This document shows, in pieces, positions 32,238-42,900 of a stretch of DNA of 56,225 bases. The stretch is from the IMG/VR virus record IMGVR_UViG_3300046787_000077, positions 1 through 56,225 of that record; one strand, given 5' to 3'. This DNA comes from a virus. The translations under genes were made by a program, and so were the position numbers. The first letter of the stretch is position 1, and every line of letters starts with the position of its first letter. The notes under the pieces are model-generated. The model worked only from the letters and a program-made list of their open reading frames with translations, had not been told where the DNA came from and made no database searches.

Positions 32238-35200
32238 ATGATAGAACTTCAAAGAAATTTCCTTTCGGGGGTCATGAATAAAGATCTTGACCCTCACTTT
32301 TTACCTGATGGTGCATATAGAGATGCACTCAATATTATTGTGGGCGATTCTGATGGGGCATTTGTCTCTGAGGAAGGCTCACATAATGGAGTAGCACAAA
32401 ACTATCTAGGTAATGTTTTGAAGGGAGGCAATTTAGGATTAACCAATGCGATGTGTATTGGTTCTCTTGCTTATGAGACTAATAACTCTATTTATTGGTT
32501 AGTAGCATCTGATAATTTAGATGCTATTTATGAGTATAACGAAACAACAAATACGTTAACTCCTGTAATTAGAGCTACTAAAACTTCTACTACAGTATCA
32601 AAACTTGGCTTTAACAAGAAGTTTTTTGTAACAGGTATCAATTATATCAATGGACTTCTTTTTTGGACTGACAACTTAAATCCTCCACGTAGGATTAATA
32701 TTGACCGTGCGAAGAATTATGCTGTGGATGGTTTTACTGAGGCTGACATTAATGTTATCCTAGCACCACCATTGTCTGCACCTACAATTAATTTATATTC
32801 ACAAGGAGAAGCTAATAACTTAGAAAACAAGTTCTTATATTTTTCTTACAGATATAAGTATTTAGATAATGAATATAGTGCTTTGGCTCCATTCTCGCCT
32901 GTAGCTTTCTTTCCAAAAGAATATGCTTATGACTATGGTGTTTCAGAGAACATATCTATGGTTAATAATTTTAACACAGCAGATATAACTTTCAACTCAG
33001 GATCAAAAAACGTAAAAGAAATACAATTAGTTTTTAGAGATACGCAAAGCACCAATACATATGTGATTGATAGTTTAGTTAAAGAACTTAACAATTACGA
33101 TGACAATACAGATTATGTATTTACATTCAAGAATAATAAAGTATTTACCTTATTGCCAATTGAGCAAGTAAATAGATTATTTGATAACGTACCAATTAGA
33201 GCTAAATCACAGGAGCTAATTGGTAGCCGATTGGTATATGGTAACTACACTCAATTCTTTGATTTATTAAAAGAAAACAAAGAACCTATCAATCCAGCTT
33301 TCTCTGTATCATTATTATCTGAATCCATCACAAGTGGAACACCTACTCCTACATTCAAGAGTAATAGAGATTATGAAATTGGTATTGTTTATTTAGATGA
33401 TTATGGCAGAACTACTACTGTAATTACACCAACAGATAATACCAACACTATTTATATTCCTGCATCGAATGCTATTGATGCAAACAATATTCGTGTTACA
33501 ATTGATGGCACTTATCAGCCACCTGCTTTTGCTACAAATTATCGGTTTATGATTAAACAAGATAAGCAAGAGTATTATAACGTATTCCCATTAACTTATT
33601 TTGAAGATGGGCAGTTTAAGTGGTTTTTGATTAACCAAGCAGACCAAGATAAGATATCTGTAGGGTCTTATCTTTATCTTAAAGGAGCTACAAACAATAC
33701 GAATACACAATATAAGGTATTAGATATTCAATCTAAAAATGCAAACTTCTTAAACAGTGCAGATAGCAATCAGCCTGCAGGAGTTTATTTTAGACTAAAA
33801 ATAGAAAGTACCATATTGCCTCCGATTACATACTTCTATGATTACAACGTAGGAGGTGGTGTAAATCCTCCTAGTACATTGGTTTCTAATAGATTTAATG
33901 TAGCAGAAGATGCTATATTTTACGGGATTGGTGTTGATGACATGATAACAGGTGCAAGTAATGCTTACACCGGTACTAATGATGCTAGATTTTATGTAGA
34001 AATTGATTCTACGGGTGGATCAGCTGATACATTTAAGTATTATGTTTCATATAATGCAAACTACAAATTATTAGTTGCTAGTGGAATTGCTATTAATTCT
34101 GCGGCAGACCAAACATTGACTTATTCAGGAAGTACTTGTTCTATCAGATTCCTATCTAGCACAGGTCATACAACTAAAGATTATTGGGTTGTAAACTGTA
34201 GAGGTAATTTAGAAAATGTGTGTTTAAACATATTTGGTGGAGCTATTGATTATAGCACTCCAGTTCCTGGTGTATTCTTTACTTTAGATAATTGGAGCCC
34301 ATCACCAGCAAACAATCAAGATAGACCTATTAAAGCAGGAGCTATCTTGACTTTTAAATACAAAGAAACCAATGGCACTGACCAATGGATTACTCAAACA
34401 TTTATCTCGACAAAAGATTATGTTAATATTGAAGAGTGGTTCATTGAAGATGGTGCATATCAAAAATGGGTTGCTTTGGATGAAAATGACCAAAGTGTTG
34501 GACCCAAGAATGTTTGCTTTAGACGTGGTGTATTAGTTTCTACTGGTAGACCAGGACTTATTTCACAAGGATCAACAATAGCTCCGACTACGTTGTCTTA
34601 TCCTGTGTATATGTATTTCTACTCATTCCAAGGAGGAGTTGAGCCTGCTATTGACACTAAGTTCTCTTTGCAGCAATCTGATTTTCCTTCTTTGTTTGAG
34701 ACTGTTCCAACTGACACCAACCAAGATATATACTATGAGCTTTCACAAACGTATCCTATTATCAATGGCAATCACTATGGAAATGTTGACAATCAGAACA
34801 TTGCATTGGGTGCTCCGGCGATAATAGACTTAAACACGTTTGATTTTAATTCCGATTTTAATGCGTTCTCATTTGGTAACGGAGTGGAAAGTTTTAGAAT
34901 TAGAGACGATTGGAATTCTGCAACTATGCAGTTTAGTCCACGTGCTAACTCTACCATAGAAGGATATGAACAACAAACACTTGTTCAAGCATTAACTTAT
35001 AGCGGAATTTATACTCAAACATCTGCAATCAATAGATTAAATGAGTTTAACTTATCACTTGGTAACTTTAAATACTTGGATAGATTCTTTGGTTCTATTC
35101 AGAAACTATTCTCTCGTGATACAGACTTAGTTGTATTCCAAGAGAATAAGATATCTAAAGTACTTTATGGTAAGAACTTGTTGAGTGACTCAACAGGTGG

Positions 35201-36371
35201 AGGTGTAGTTGCATCTATTCCTGAAGTATTGGGTACTCAAATTTCTTACGAAGGTGAATATGGTATTAGTTTAAACCCTGAAAGTTTTACTAGATGGGGT
35301 AATGACTTATTCTTTACTGATGCAAGACGTGGTGCTGTAATGGCATTACAACCTAATGGCTTATTTGAGATATCATCTCAAGGTATGAAAAACTGGTTCA
35401 AAGCAAACTTAGATACCAATACGGTAAAACTAGGTATGATGGATCCGTACTTTGAGCATTATGTATTAGCTATAGATAATGACAGACAGATTAAAACTTG
35501 TGCAATATCGGTAGCTCCTACAAGTTTATCATTTAATGGTACAACACAAAAGAAATCATTCTATATTCAATCTAATACAGATTGGTCAGTAACAGTTCCA
35601 ACAAATAGTTGGTTAACGGTTAGTGATAAGTTTGGCTCAAACAATCAGCTTATTTATGTTGAGGTTGTAGAGAATTTAGGTTCTCCACGTAACTTAAATA
35701 TAACTGTGTCTGGTTGCTCAGGCAATATTACAATACCTGTTACACAAGCTACTAAACCAGTAGTGTATGATTGGTATCAATTATTGAATTGCACGACACT
35801 TGCGACTGCGTATTCTGAACAACATGCGGAAAATGCATTTGATATAAATGAAAGAGTAACTTCAGATGGTGCTACATATACTATTACAAACATTCTTCAT
35901 ACAGCACCTGTTGGAACATTATTACCCATTGTAACAACAGGATTAACAGGTTGCCCTGGTCCTACGTATGATTGGTATGCATTATATAAATGCTCTGATG
36001 GCTCTACTGCTAATTCCCAATCATATGCAATTGGAACATTCGCTGTAAATGATAGAGTTGAATCAGGTGGATCTACATACACTGTAACTAGTGTATTAAC
36101 ATCAAGCCCTGGTGGAACATTATTATCTATTACAGATACAGGATTAACAGGTTGTCCTACTTTAACAACATATTACGAATTGTCTGAATGTTCTCCTGGA
36201 ACAGGATATGCATATACGACAATTAATCCAGGATCTGTTGGAAGAAGATTTGTATTGCCATATCCAACTGAGAAATTCTATACTTACACAGGAGCAACTT
36301 TAGTACAAAGCTCGCCTCCTCCATTGTATAATGGTTCAATTCAAATAACATCGTTCTATAGTTGTCCGTAA
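32238..36371 (+). CDS. Tail nozzle-type protein with BACON domain and Cys-repeat modules
   Basis: 1377 residues. The first about 1080 are a large beta-rich tail-nozzle protein (start MIELQRNFLSGVMNKDLDPH; DGAYRDALNI near 28; FTDARRGAVMALQPNGL near 1030), comparable in position to T7 gp12. Residues about 1090-1172 are a BACON domain (VAPTSLSF ... NTDWSVTVP ... WLTVS ... ITIPVTQ), known from Bacteroides enzymes and crAss-like phages, proposed to bind mucin or sugars. Then two repeats of about 67 residues (YDWYxL ... C ... TGLTGCP) and a third, different one ending YNGSIQI ... SCP, shared with the gene at 18150. The C-terminal half may be exposed for host contact. Confidence 0.83.
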   Translation: MIELQRNFLSGVMNKDLDPHFLPDGAYRDALNIIVGDSDGAFVSEEGSHNGVAQNYLGNVLKGGNLGLTNAMCIGSLAYETNNSIYWLVASDNLDAIYEYNETTNTLTPVIRATKTSTTVSKLGFNKKFFVTGINYINGLLFWTDNLNPPRRINIDRAKNYAVDGFTEADINVILAPPLSAPTINLYSQGEANNLENKFLYFSYRYKYLDNEYSALAPFSPVAFFPKEYAYDYGVSENISMVNNFNTADITFNSGSKNVKEIQLVFRDTQSTNTYVIDSLVKELNNYDDNTDYVFTFKNNKVFTLLPIEQVNRLFDNVPIRAKSQELIGSRLVYGNYTQFFDLLKENKEPINPAFSVSLLSESITSGTPTPTFKSNRDYEIGIVYLDDYGRTTTVITPTDNTNTIYIPASNAIDANNIRVTIDGTYQPPAFATNYRFMIKQDKQEYYNVFPLTYFEDGQFKWFLINQADQDKISVGSYLYLKGATNNTNTQYKVLDIQSKNANFLNSADSNQPAGVYFRLKIESTILPPITYFYDYNVGGGVNPPSTLVSNRFNVAEDAIFYGIGVDDMITGASNAYTGTNDARFYVEIDSTGGSADTFKYYVSYNANYKLLVASGIAINSAADQTLTYSGSTCSIRFLSSTGHTTKDYWVVNCRGNLENVCLNIFGGAIDYSTPVPGVFFTLDNWSPSPANNQDRPIKAGAILTFKYKETNGTDQWITQTFISTKDYVNIEEWFIEDGAYQKWVALDENDQSVGPKNVCFRRGVLVSTGRPGLISQGSTIAPTTLSYPVYMYFYSFQGGVEPAIDTKFSLQQSDFPSLFETVPTDTNQDIYYELSQTYPIINGNHYGNVDNQNIALGAPAIIDLNTFDFNSDFNAFSFGNGVESFRIRDDWNSATMQFSPRANSTIEGYEQQTLVQALTYSGIYTQTSAINRLNEFNLSLGNFKYLDRFFGSIQKLFSRDTDLVVFQENKISKVLYGKNLLSDSTGGGVVASIPEVLGTQISYEGEYGISLNPESFTRWGNDLFFTDARRGAVMALQPNGLFEISSQGMKNWFKANLDTNTVKLGMMDPYFEHYVLAIDNDRQIKTCAISVAPTSLSFNGTTQKKSFYIQSNTDWSVTVPTNSWLTVSDKFGSNNQLIYVEVVENLGSPRNLNITVSGCSGNITIPVTQATKPVVYDWYQLLNCTTLATAYSEQHAENAFDINERVTSDGATYTITNILHTAPVGTLLPIVTTGLTGCPGPTYDWYALYKCSDGSTANSQSYAIGTFAVNDRVESGGSTYTVTSVLTSSPGGTLLSITDTGLTGCPTLTTYYELSECSPGTGYAYTTINPGSVGRRFVLPYPTEKFYTYTGATLVQSSPPPLYNGSIQITSFYSCP

Positions 36372-36383
36372 TATTAAAATAAG

Positions 36384-36391
36384 TAAATTTG
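36384..36391 (+). promoter_or_regulatory. -7 box 7 nt before a start codon
   Basis: TAAATTTG, with TTG at 36362-36364 and a 19-nt spacer, ends 7 nt before the ATG at 36399, so the predicted transcript has almost no leader. Confidence 0.55.
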
Positions 36392-36398
36392 TAAGCAT

Positions 36399-37127
36399 AT
36401 GGCTAACTATACAATAACATATTCTCCGAGATTATCAGGATGGACATCATACCACTCTTACTTACCAGAGTGGATGGTGTCTATGAATAATTATTTGTAC
36501 ACATTTAAGAACGGTAACTTATATAAGCACAATTCCAATACGACTAGAAATAGTTACTATGGTGTGCTATATCCATCCAAAATTACGACTGTATTCAACA
36601 ACGAGCCATCTCAGACAAAGTCATTTAAAACAATCGCCACTAACTCAACGACTGCTTGGGATACAGCTATATTATCTGACCAAGGAGAAGGGTATATTGA
36701 TGCAGATTGGTATGCATTAAAAGAAGGTACATGGTATGGGTACATTAGACGCAATGAAGCAACTCATAATAATGTATCTATGACATCTGTGCAAGGCATA
36801 GGTAACGTGACTACGTATGCATCTAACGTGCTTACGTTTGCGTTTAATATAGGCGATATAATCAGCACAGGAGATAAACTTTATTGGGTCAACGCAGGTG
36901 TTCTTACTTTAATTGGTCCAATTACCGCACATACTGCAACTACAGTAACCGTGAGTGTGACTGGCACCGCACCAACAAATGGTAGCTTTATTCTTTATGA
37001 GAAAAGCCCTGTAGCTGAATCTACTCCCACACGAGGAACTTACTTAAGCGTAGAGTTTACAAATACTGATACTACATACACTGAGATGTTTATGGTAACT
37101 TCTGATATATTCAAGAGTTATCCTTGA
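36399..37127 (+). CDS. Tail-associated structural protein
   Basis: 242 residues, beta-rich with many aromatic residues. The start YSPRLSGWTSYHSYLPEWMV and NYLYTFKNGNLYKHN recall phage proteins located just after the nozzle gene in Bacteroidetes podoviruses. A central loop region is followed by a strand-rich part with VTVSVTGTAP. It has its own promoter box. A baseplate or nozzle accessory role is inferred. Confidence 0.7.
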   Translation: MANYTITYSPRLSGWTSYHSYLPEWMVSMNNYLYTFKNGNLYKHNSNTTRNSYYGVLYPSKITTVFNNEPSQTKSFKTIATNSTTAWDTAILSDQGEGYIDADWYALKEGTWYGYIRRNEATHNNVSMTSVQGIGNVTTYASNVLTFAFNIGDIISTGDKLYWVNAGVLTLIGPITAHTATTVTVSVTGTAPTNGSFILYEKSPVAESTPTRGTYLSVEFTNTDTTYTEMFMVTSDIFKSYP

Positions 37128-37136
37128 TAATTTAAT

Positions 37137-37144
37137 TATATTTG
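37137..37144 (+). promoter_or_regulatory. -7 box 4 nt before a start codon
   Basis: TATATTTG ends 4 nt before the ATG at 37149. A transcript from this box would be leaderless. Confidence 0.5.
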
Positions 37145-37148
37145 TAGA

Positions 37149-37556
37149 ATGAAATTTAATATAAGGTTACTAAACGAAAGTGACTACGATAATACATTGG
37201 TAAAATGGTGGAAAGATTGGAGATGGCAAGCCCCTCCAAAAGAAATGTTACCAAACAATGGATTAGGTGGTTTTATGATTTCAAAAGAAGATGTGGATAT
37301 TTGTGCAGGTTTTGCATATTTCACTAATTCAGGAATCGCATTTTGTGAGTTTATAGTATCTAATTTTGAATACAAGGATAAGGATAGACACGAAGCTATT
37401 GAGTTATTAATTGAAACAATATCTCAGGCTTGTAAAGATGCAGGGCATAAAGCTGTTTGGACTTGTCTTACTAACAATAGTTTGATTAATAAATATGAGA
37501 ATTGTGGATTTCAAAAGTCATCCATCAATTGCACAGAAATGATAAAACAGTTATAA
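37149..37556 (+). CDS. GNAT-type N-acetyltransferase
   Basis: 135 residues of GNAT shape: beta1 (MKFNIRLLNESDYD), a long loop with GLGGFMIS, strands around ICAGFAYFTNSGIAFCEFIVS (acceptor side), the acetyl-CoA region with the helix ELLIETISQACKDAGHK, and the closing strand/helix NNSLINKYENCGFQKSS, a classic GNAT end. The usual Q/R-x-x-G-x-G/A loop is not obvious, so catalysis is uncertain. It sits between virion genes; a target among virion or host proteins is unknown. Confidence 0.72.
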   Translation: MKFNIRLLNESDYDNTLVKWWKDWRWQAPPKEMLPNNGLGGFMISKEDVDICAGFAYFTNSGIAFCEFIVSNFEYKDKDRHEAIELLIETISQACKDAGHKAVWTCLTNNSLINKYENCGFQKSSINCTEMIKQL

Positions 37557-37557
37557 T

Positions 37558-38427
37558 ATGCCAGCAGCATCAACAATAATTTTAGGAGGTATTGCCGCAG
37601 GTGGATCTGCGATGAATATTATCCAAGGCTCAAATGCAAAAGGTGAGGCACAGCAAGCAGCGGCTAAAGCTGCTCAGTCAATAGTTCAAATGCAAGAGGC
37701 AGATAAGTTTAGAAACTTACAAGTCCCTACTCTTGGACTAGAGATGGCTCAACAAAATGTTCAAGCACGCCAAGCACAACAGCTTCAAGGATTGAGAGAT
37801 ATTGGAGCTGCTGGAGTATTAGGTGGTCTTACAGCATTAAATCAACAAGGACAACAAGAAGATTTGCAATTAGCAGCTCAGGCTCAACAAGCTCAGTATG
37901 CTCGTGATTTAGCTCAAGCAGAAAATGCTCAAGGAGTTGAACAAAGAAACTTAGCTCGTCAAACTGCTTTAGAACAACAAAGATTAACAGGTGCTCAAAA
38001 TGCAGCGGCAGCTGGACAAAGCCAAATAAACGCAGGTATTCAAGGATTAGCTCAAACGGCAGGAAATGTAATGGCTCAAAGTTTGGCTAATAAGGCTTTG
38101 TTTAATGAGCAAGCAGCTAAAGGCTTAAATCCAAATGGAACATTAACTGGTGCTCAAATTCAAAAGAATGCTCAAGCAGCATTTGCCCCTAAATTGCAAC
38201 AAATGAAAAGTCCGATAAATTCGGCTGCTAATCAAACTGCAACAGCAAACGCTATGTCTGCATTAACGCCATCGTTAACTGCTCTTCCTCAAGGTTATTA
38301 TGATAATGCTAGAGCTGGATATGAAGCACAACAACAAAGTGACTACATGGCTAATCTCAGAGCAGCACAAGGTATTTTTGATCAAAACTACGATTTTGTT
38401 GGCCCAGGATTAGGGTGGACTAGATAA
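37558..38427 (+). CDS. Internal virion/ejection protein, Gln/Ala-rich
   Basis: 289 residues. A glycine-rich hydrophobic start (IILGGIAAGGSAMNII) precedes a very long Gln/Ala-rich helix (about 25-170; AAKAAQSIVQMQEAD, AAQAQQAQYARDLAQ), then a looser end. This composition is typical of podovirus DNA-ejection proteins. It heads the block of three large ejected-type proteins (38439 and 39909 follow). One base separates it from the GNAT gene. Confidence 0.65.
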   Translation: MPAASTIILGGIAAGGSAMNIIQGSNAKGEAQQAAAKAAQSIVQMQEADKFRNLQVPTLGLEMAQQNVQARQAQQLQGLRDIGAAGVLGGLTALNQQGQQEDLQLAAQAQQAQYARDLAQAENAQGVEQRNLARQTALEQQRLTGAQNAAAAGQSQINAGIQGLAQTAGNVMAQSLANKALFNEQAAKGLNPNGTLTGAQIQKNAQAAFAPKLQQMKSPINSAANQTATANAMSALTPSLTALPQGYYDNARAGYEAQQQSDYMANLRAAQGIFDQNYDFVGPGLGWTR

Positions 38428-38438
38428 TTATAAAACAC

Positions 38439-39896
38439 ATGGCAGAATACGCAGGATATGTAGGTAATCAAGTACCTCCAACAGATTGGGGTAAGATTGG
38501 TACGCAATTATTTGACCAATACAATGAGGTAAAAAAAGATAGAGAAGAAAAGCGTCAAGTAATTGAGGATGACTTTGCTACCACATTCCAAAAAATTGGA
38601 GAATATGAAAGCACAACAAACCAAACTATAAATGAATATTTATACAAGGGTGTTGATGTAGCTCGTAATGCACTTAAAACTCAATACGACTTATTGAAGA
38701 GTGGTGCTATAACTATGGCTGATTATAAGCTAAAGAAAAATACACTTTCAACAGATTGGGGTAACATATCAAAAGCTCTAAAGAATAACGCAGGTATTAT
38801 GGAAAGCATTCAGAAAATGAATGCAAGTGGAGAAATGTCTGCAGTTGGAAGATATCGTTCTGAGGAATACGGTAGCTTACTAGATATTAAGGATGGTCAA
38901 CTTATGGCAAACCCAGATACGTTACGTATGTATGGTGTTAAGGCTAATCCTACTACAGGCAAAGTTGATTCTACTAGTAAAGTATATAGCCCAACAGAAG
39001 CTATTAATCAGTACAATATCATTGATAAGAAAGTCGATTTAAATAATGGTGTAACATCATTCTTAAAGCGTGTAGCTGATTATGGAATTGCAAAAAATCT
39101 AGGTGGCGGAAGAGTTGAATTAATTGAAAATGCTCGCCAAAATCCTTCTTATAAATCTGCACTTGATCTTCAAGTAAATGCAATGACAGTAACGCCTTTT
39201 GATGTAGCTAGTGTTTTAGCTGACTATGCAGGAGGATATCAATTAGCTACTGAGGATAAGAAAAAAGAATTGATTGCTAGTGGTGTTAAAGAAGAGAATA
39301 TTATTTCAATGCAACGTGTAAACGGAGTACTTACACCTGTTCCTACTAAAGCTCAAAAAGAAGCAGCACAGTCTTATGTTCGTAACCAAATAGAAGTAGG
39401 TGTTGGACAGAAGGAAAGTGAGACTGCTGGTTTTGCTCCTAGTAAGCCTGATAAGCCAACTAAAACTCCTGATATTACAGTTAGAAGAGTTGACCTATAC
39501 AACAAGGCTGTAGGTATGTCTGAGACATTTAGAAAAGACCCAACCAATCCTCAAGTTGTAGCTGAGATACAAGCATTATATCCTAAGAATTCGGTAAAGG
39601 TTACGGCTGCAAGAAGACCATCTGACAACGAAGTATATGGTATAAATGTATATAAGGTTGATGAGAATGGAAATATTCCAAAAGATGCTTCTGGTAAACC
39701 AAAAGTATACGACAGAATTAGAATTGATTCTGATGCTTTATATGAAAGATTAACAGGTAAGCAGGATAAAGGAGAGGAATATGGAACTTCTCAAACTGCA
39801 AAAAGAGAATGGGTTCAAGCTGGGAATGACCCTAACAGAACTTTATTCAATTACAAGGGTACGAATAAAAAACCAGGTCTATTGGACGATAAATAA
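38439..39896 (+). CDS. Internal virion protein
   Basis: 485 residues. An N-terminal region with a helix (FDQYNEVKKDREEKRQVIEDD) is followed by a long helical part and a more polar C-terminus (DPTNPQVVAEIQALYP; AARRPSDNEVYGINVY). No enzymatic motif is seen. Position before the 2115-aa protein suggests a structural or ejected partner. Confidence 0.7.
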   Translation: MAEYAGYVGNQVPPTDWGKIGTQLFDQYNEVKKDREEKRQVIEDDFATTFQKIGEYESTTNQTINEYLYKGVDVARNALKTQYDLLKSGAITMADYKLKKNTLSTDWGNISKALKNNAGIMESIQKMNASGEMSAVGRYRSEEYGSLLDIKDGQLMANPDTLRMYGVKANPTTGKVDSTSKVYSPTEAINQYNIIDKKVDLNNGVTSFLKRVADYGIAKNLGGGRVELIENARQNPSYKSALDLQVNAMTVTPFDVASVLADYAGGYQLATEDKKKELIASGVKEENIISMQRVNGVLTPVPTKAQKEAAQSYVRNQIEVGVGQKESETAGFAPSKPDKPTKTPDITVRRVDLYNKAVGMSETFRKDPTNPQVVAEIQALYPKNSVKVTAARRPSDNEVYGINVYKVDENGNIPKDASGKPKVYDRIRIDSDALYERLTGKQDKGEEYGTSQTAKREWVQAGNDPNRTLFNYKGTNKKPGLLDDK

Positions 39897-39908
39897 TAAC
39901 AAAAATTT

Positions 39909-42900
39909 ATGGATAACGGTAAAAGATTATACGATCAATTAAGTAAGGACAAATTATATACCAAATCTTATGATGAGTTTGTTAATCAGTTCGGTAGTCC
40001 TGATGGACAGAAGAGATTGTATAATACCTTAAAGGAGCAGAATCTTTATACAAAATCTGAACAAGAATTTGTAGGCCAGTTTTGGTCAAAAAAAAAAGAC
40101 CAGACTCAAGGTATGGTTTCAGCTACTCCTTCGGAAACTACGAAGCCTTCTTTGGTTTCCAAAGGTCAGATAGTAACTGGACCATCGGCATCATTTGGTC
40201 AATCAGGAAGTAAACTTTTAGCACAAGAGCCTACTAAACAAGAACTACCTTCAACTGAAGGTGAGCTTCTTCGTGCACCAGAAAAACCAAAGCCCTATAA
40301 TTTGAAAGATAAATCTTGGTTAGAAAATAAACAAGATGTTAATGCTTTAAGTAAAGGTGTCATTGAGAAATCAAAACTTGTGGCATCTGATATCAAGGCA
40401 TTTAATGCTGACTCGAAATCTTTTCAAGATGACTTAAATTCTTTTCAGCAATTAGCTGAACTTAATCCGTCTGATCCCCAATTAATTACACTTCAAAAAG
40501 ACTTACAAAAAAGACAAGAGGAATTAAACCAAAGATCTCAGGCACTTAATAATCAAGCAAGTGAGGTTGATGTAGCAAATCTTGAATTAAAAAAGAAAGC
40601 TGTAGCAAACTATAAGAAAAAAGCAGAGCAAGGTAATTGGGGAGGAGCTCTTTGGAATTCAATTATAAATGGTCTAGAAAGTTCTGCACAAGGATTTCAA
40701 CGGTCTACTATTGATGCAGGTATTGAATTGCTTGATTTAATGGGTATAGATTATGCAAGCAAGGAAAAGAAAGCTGAATTAAGAAACCAAGTTATAAAAG
40801 AAAGTAAAGGTAAACTTACTGAAGAGGATATCAACTCAAAAGTTAAAGACTTATCTAAAAAGGAAGTTATAAATACATTCAAACCTATTCTTAAAAAGGG
40901 GTACGAAGAAGTAAAGTCAAAGGGAACTACAGAAGAATTTATTCAAGAGAAGAAGAAAGAAGGAATTCTTCCACTTGCGACATTAGGTATAGCTGAAAGT
41001 TTACCTATAATGGCATCTGGTGGATATGGTCGTTTTGCTACTGGTGCGATGCAAACATATGCAAGCCTAAACGAACAAATGGATAATGATCCGGCATTGG
41101 CATCAATGGATGAAAATGAAAGGAAAAAAATCACATTACCTATTGCAATTATATCTGGTTATTTAGAAGATGTTAGCTTTGGTAGATTATTAAAACAAGG
41201 TGCTCCTGCATTAACTCCTGTTGTTGGGAAATTTGTTTCTGCGGTATTATCAAAAATACCTGCAAATGCAACAATGGATTTAATAGGCAAAGCAACTAAA
41301 GAATTTGCAGAAAGTACTGCTGGTAAATTACTATTAAAGACTGCAGAAAGTGCTGCAAAGTCTTATGGAGTTGAAGCTGAAACAGGAGCATTACAATCTT
41401 CTGCAGAAATGATTACTAAAGAAATTTATGATAAAGCAAATAACATAGATTTATTTAAGAATCCTGAAATACTTTCTAAAGAATTTTTAGGCAAAGTTAT
41501 ATATGATGCTAATGTTGAAGGTATTGGTGGTCTAATTATGGGAGCACCTATCATGGCAGCTCAATCTGCTTTAAAAGGCAAAGACTTATCTAATGATGAT
41601 TTTGTTGCAATGAAGTCTTTGATTCAAGACCCAGAAAATGCACAATTAACAATATCTAAAATAACAACTGATTTATCAACTGGCGTCATCACAAAAGAGG
41701 ATGCTGAAAATCAATTGAAAGCATTAAATGAATCTAAGCGAATTCTTGATTTAATACCTGATCAAATTCCTGTAGAAAGTCAAAGAAAAGCATTTACCAT
41801 ATTAGCAGATAATGCTAAAATTGAATCTGAATTAGAGCAGATGTCTAAATCTATTGTAGGTAAAGACCCTAATTTAGTTACAGATGTTACTGCTTCAATG
41901 AAAGAAAAAGAAGCACAAATAGAAAAAAATAATCAAGAACTATCTAAACTACCAAAAAATGCCGTTCAAGAGCAAACAACAAGTGAAGTACCTGTACAGC
42001 CAGAAACCGGAGTTAGCGGAGAAGTGGAGGAAGGAGAACCCCAAGCAGAACCTCAAGTCCCTACCGAAGAAGTTAAAGTCGAAGAAGTAGCTCAGCCAAC
42101 AGAGATGTCTCAAGAGGAATGGACAAAAGTCCAAGACTTAGCAGACAGAATATATAATGGTGAGGAGATTACGGCTGCAGAAGATTTACAAATGCAGCAA
42201 AACTATCCAAAAGCGATTGAATCTTTGTTGTCAAAAAAACAAGAGCCTTCTGAAACGCCTAAAGCTACAAAGTTGTCTGATGAGCAAAATTCAGCAATAA
42301 AAAACGGTATTAAAAAAGCAGAAGATTTAGTTAAAGCATTCCCTAAACGTCAGCCATTAGCTGTAAAAGAAAAAGCTATAACTGAATTTCAAAAAACAAA
42401 CCAAGAGTACATCGATGCTGATCAAACTCAGAAAGAAGAGATGATCAGACAAATGAACTATTCGCTTGGTACAGCTAAGAAAGTATCACCTCCATCTGTA
42501 AAGAAGGTGTTGGGTATTAAGCCGACAATGATTCTTGTGGATGAGATGAAGTCTTTGCAAGAGAAACTAAAACTACAAGAGAAAGCTGCTAAGAGTGGAA
42601 TGGACTTTGCAAACAAGGCTAAAAAACTTGTTAATCTAACACTCAAAAAATTGCCTAAAGGTGCGTTGGACACAAAAGCAATTAATTCTTTATTAACTGC
42701 TTTAGATGGTAAAGCAGAGACGGCTGAGCAAAGAAGTGTTATTATAGGTAAAGTATTAGATATTTTTAAGAAGTCAGAGGATAAGGTAGCTATTAGTAAT
42801 GCTAAGTTAGTATCTAGTCAAATTGAGGCTGAGATTAGAGGAGCTAAGAAAGGTGCAGACTTTGTAAAAAGAATTACAAAAAGTCTTAGCGAAACATTGA

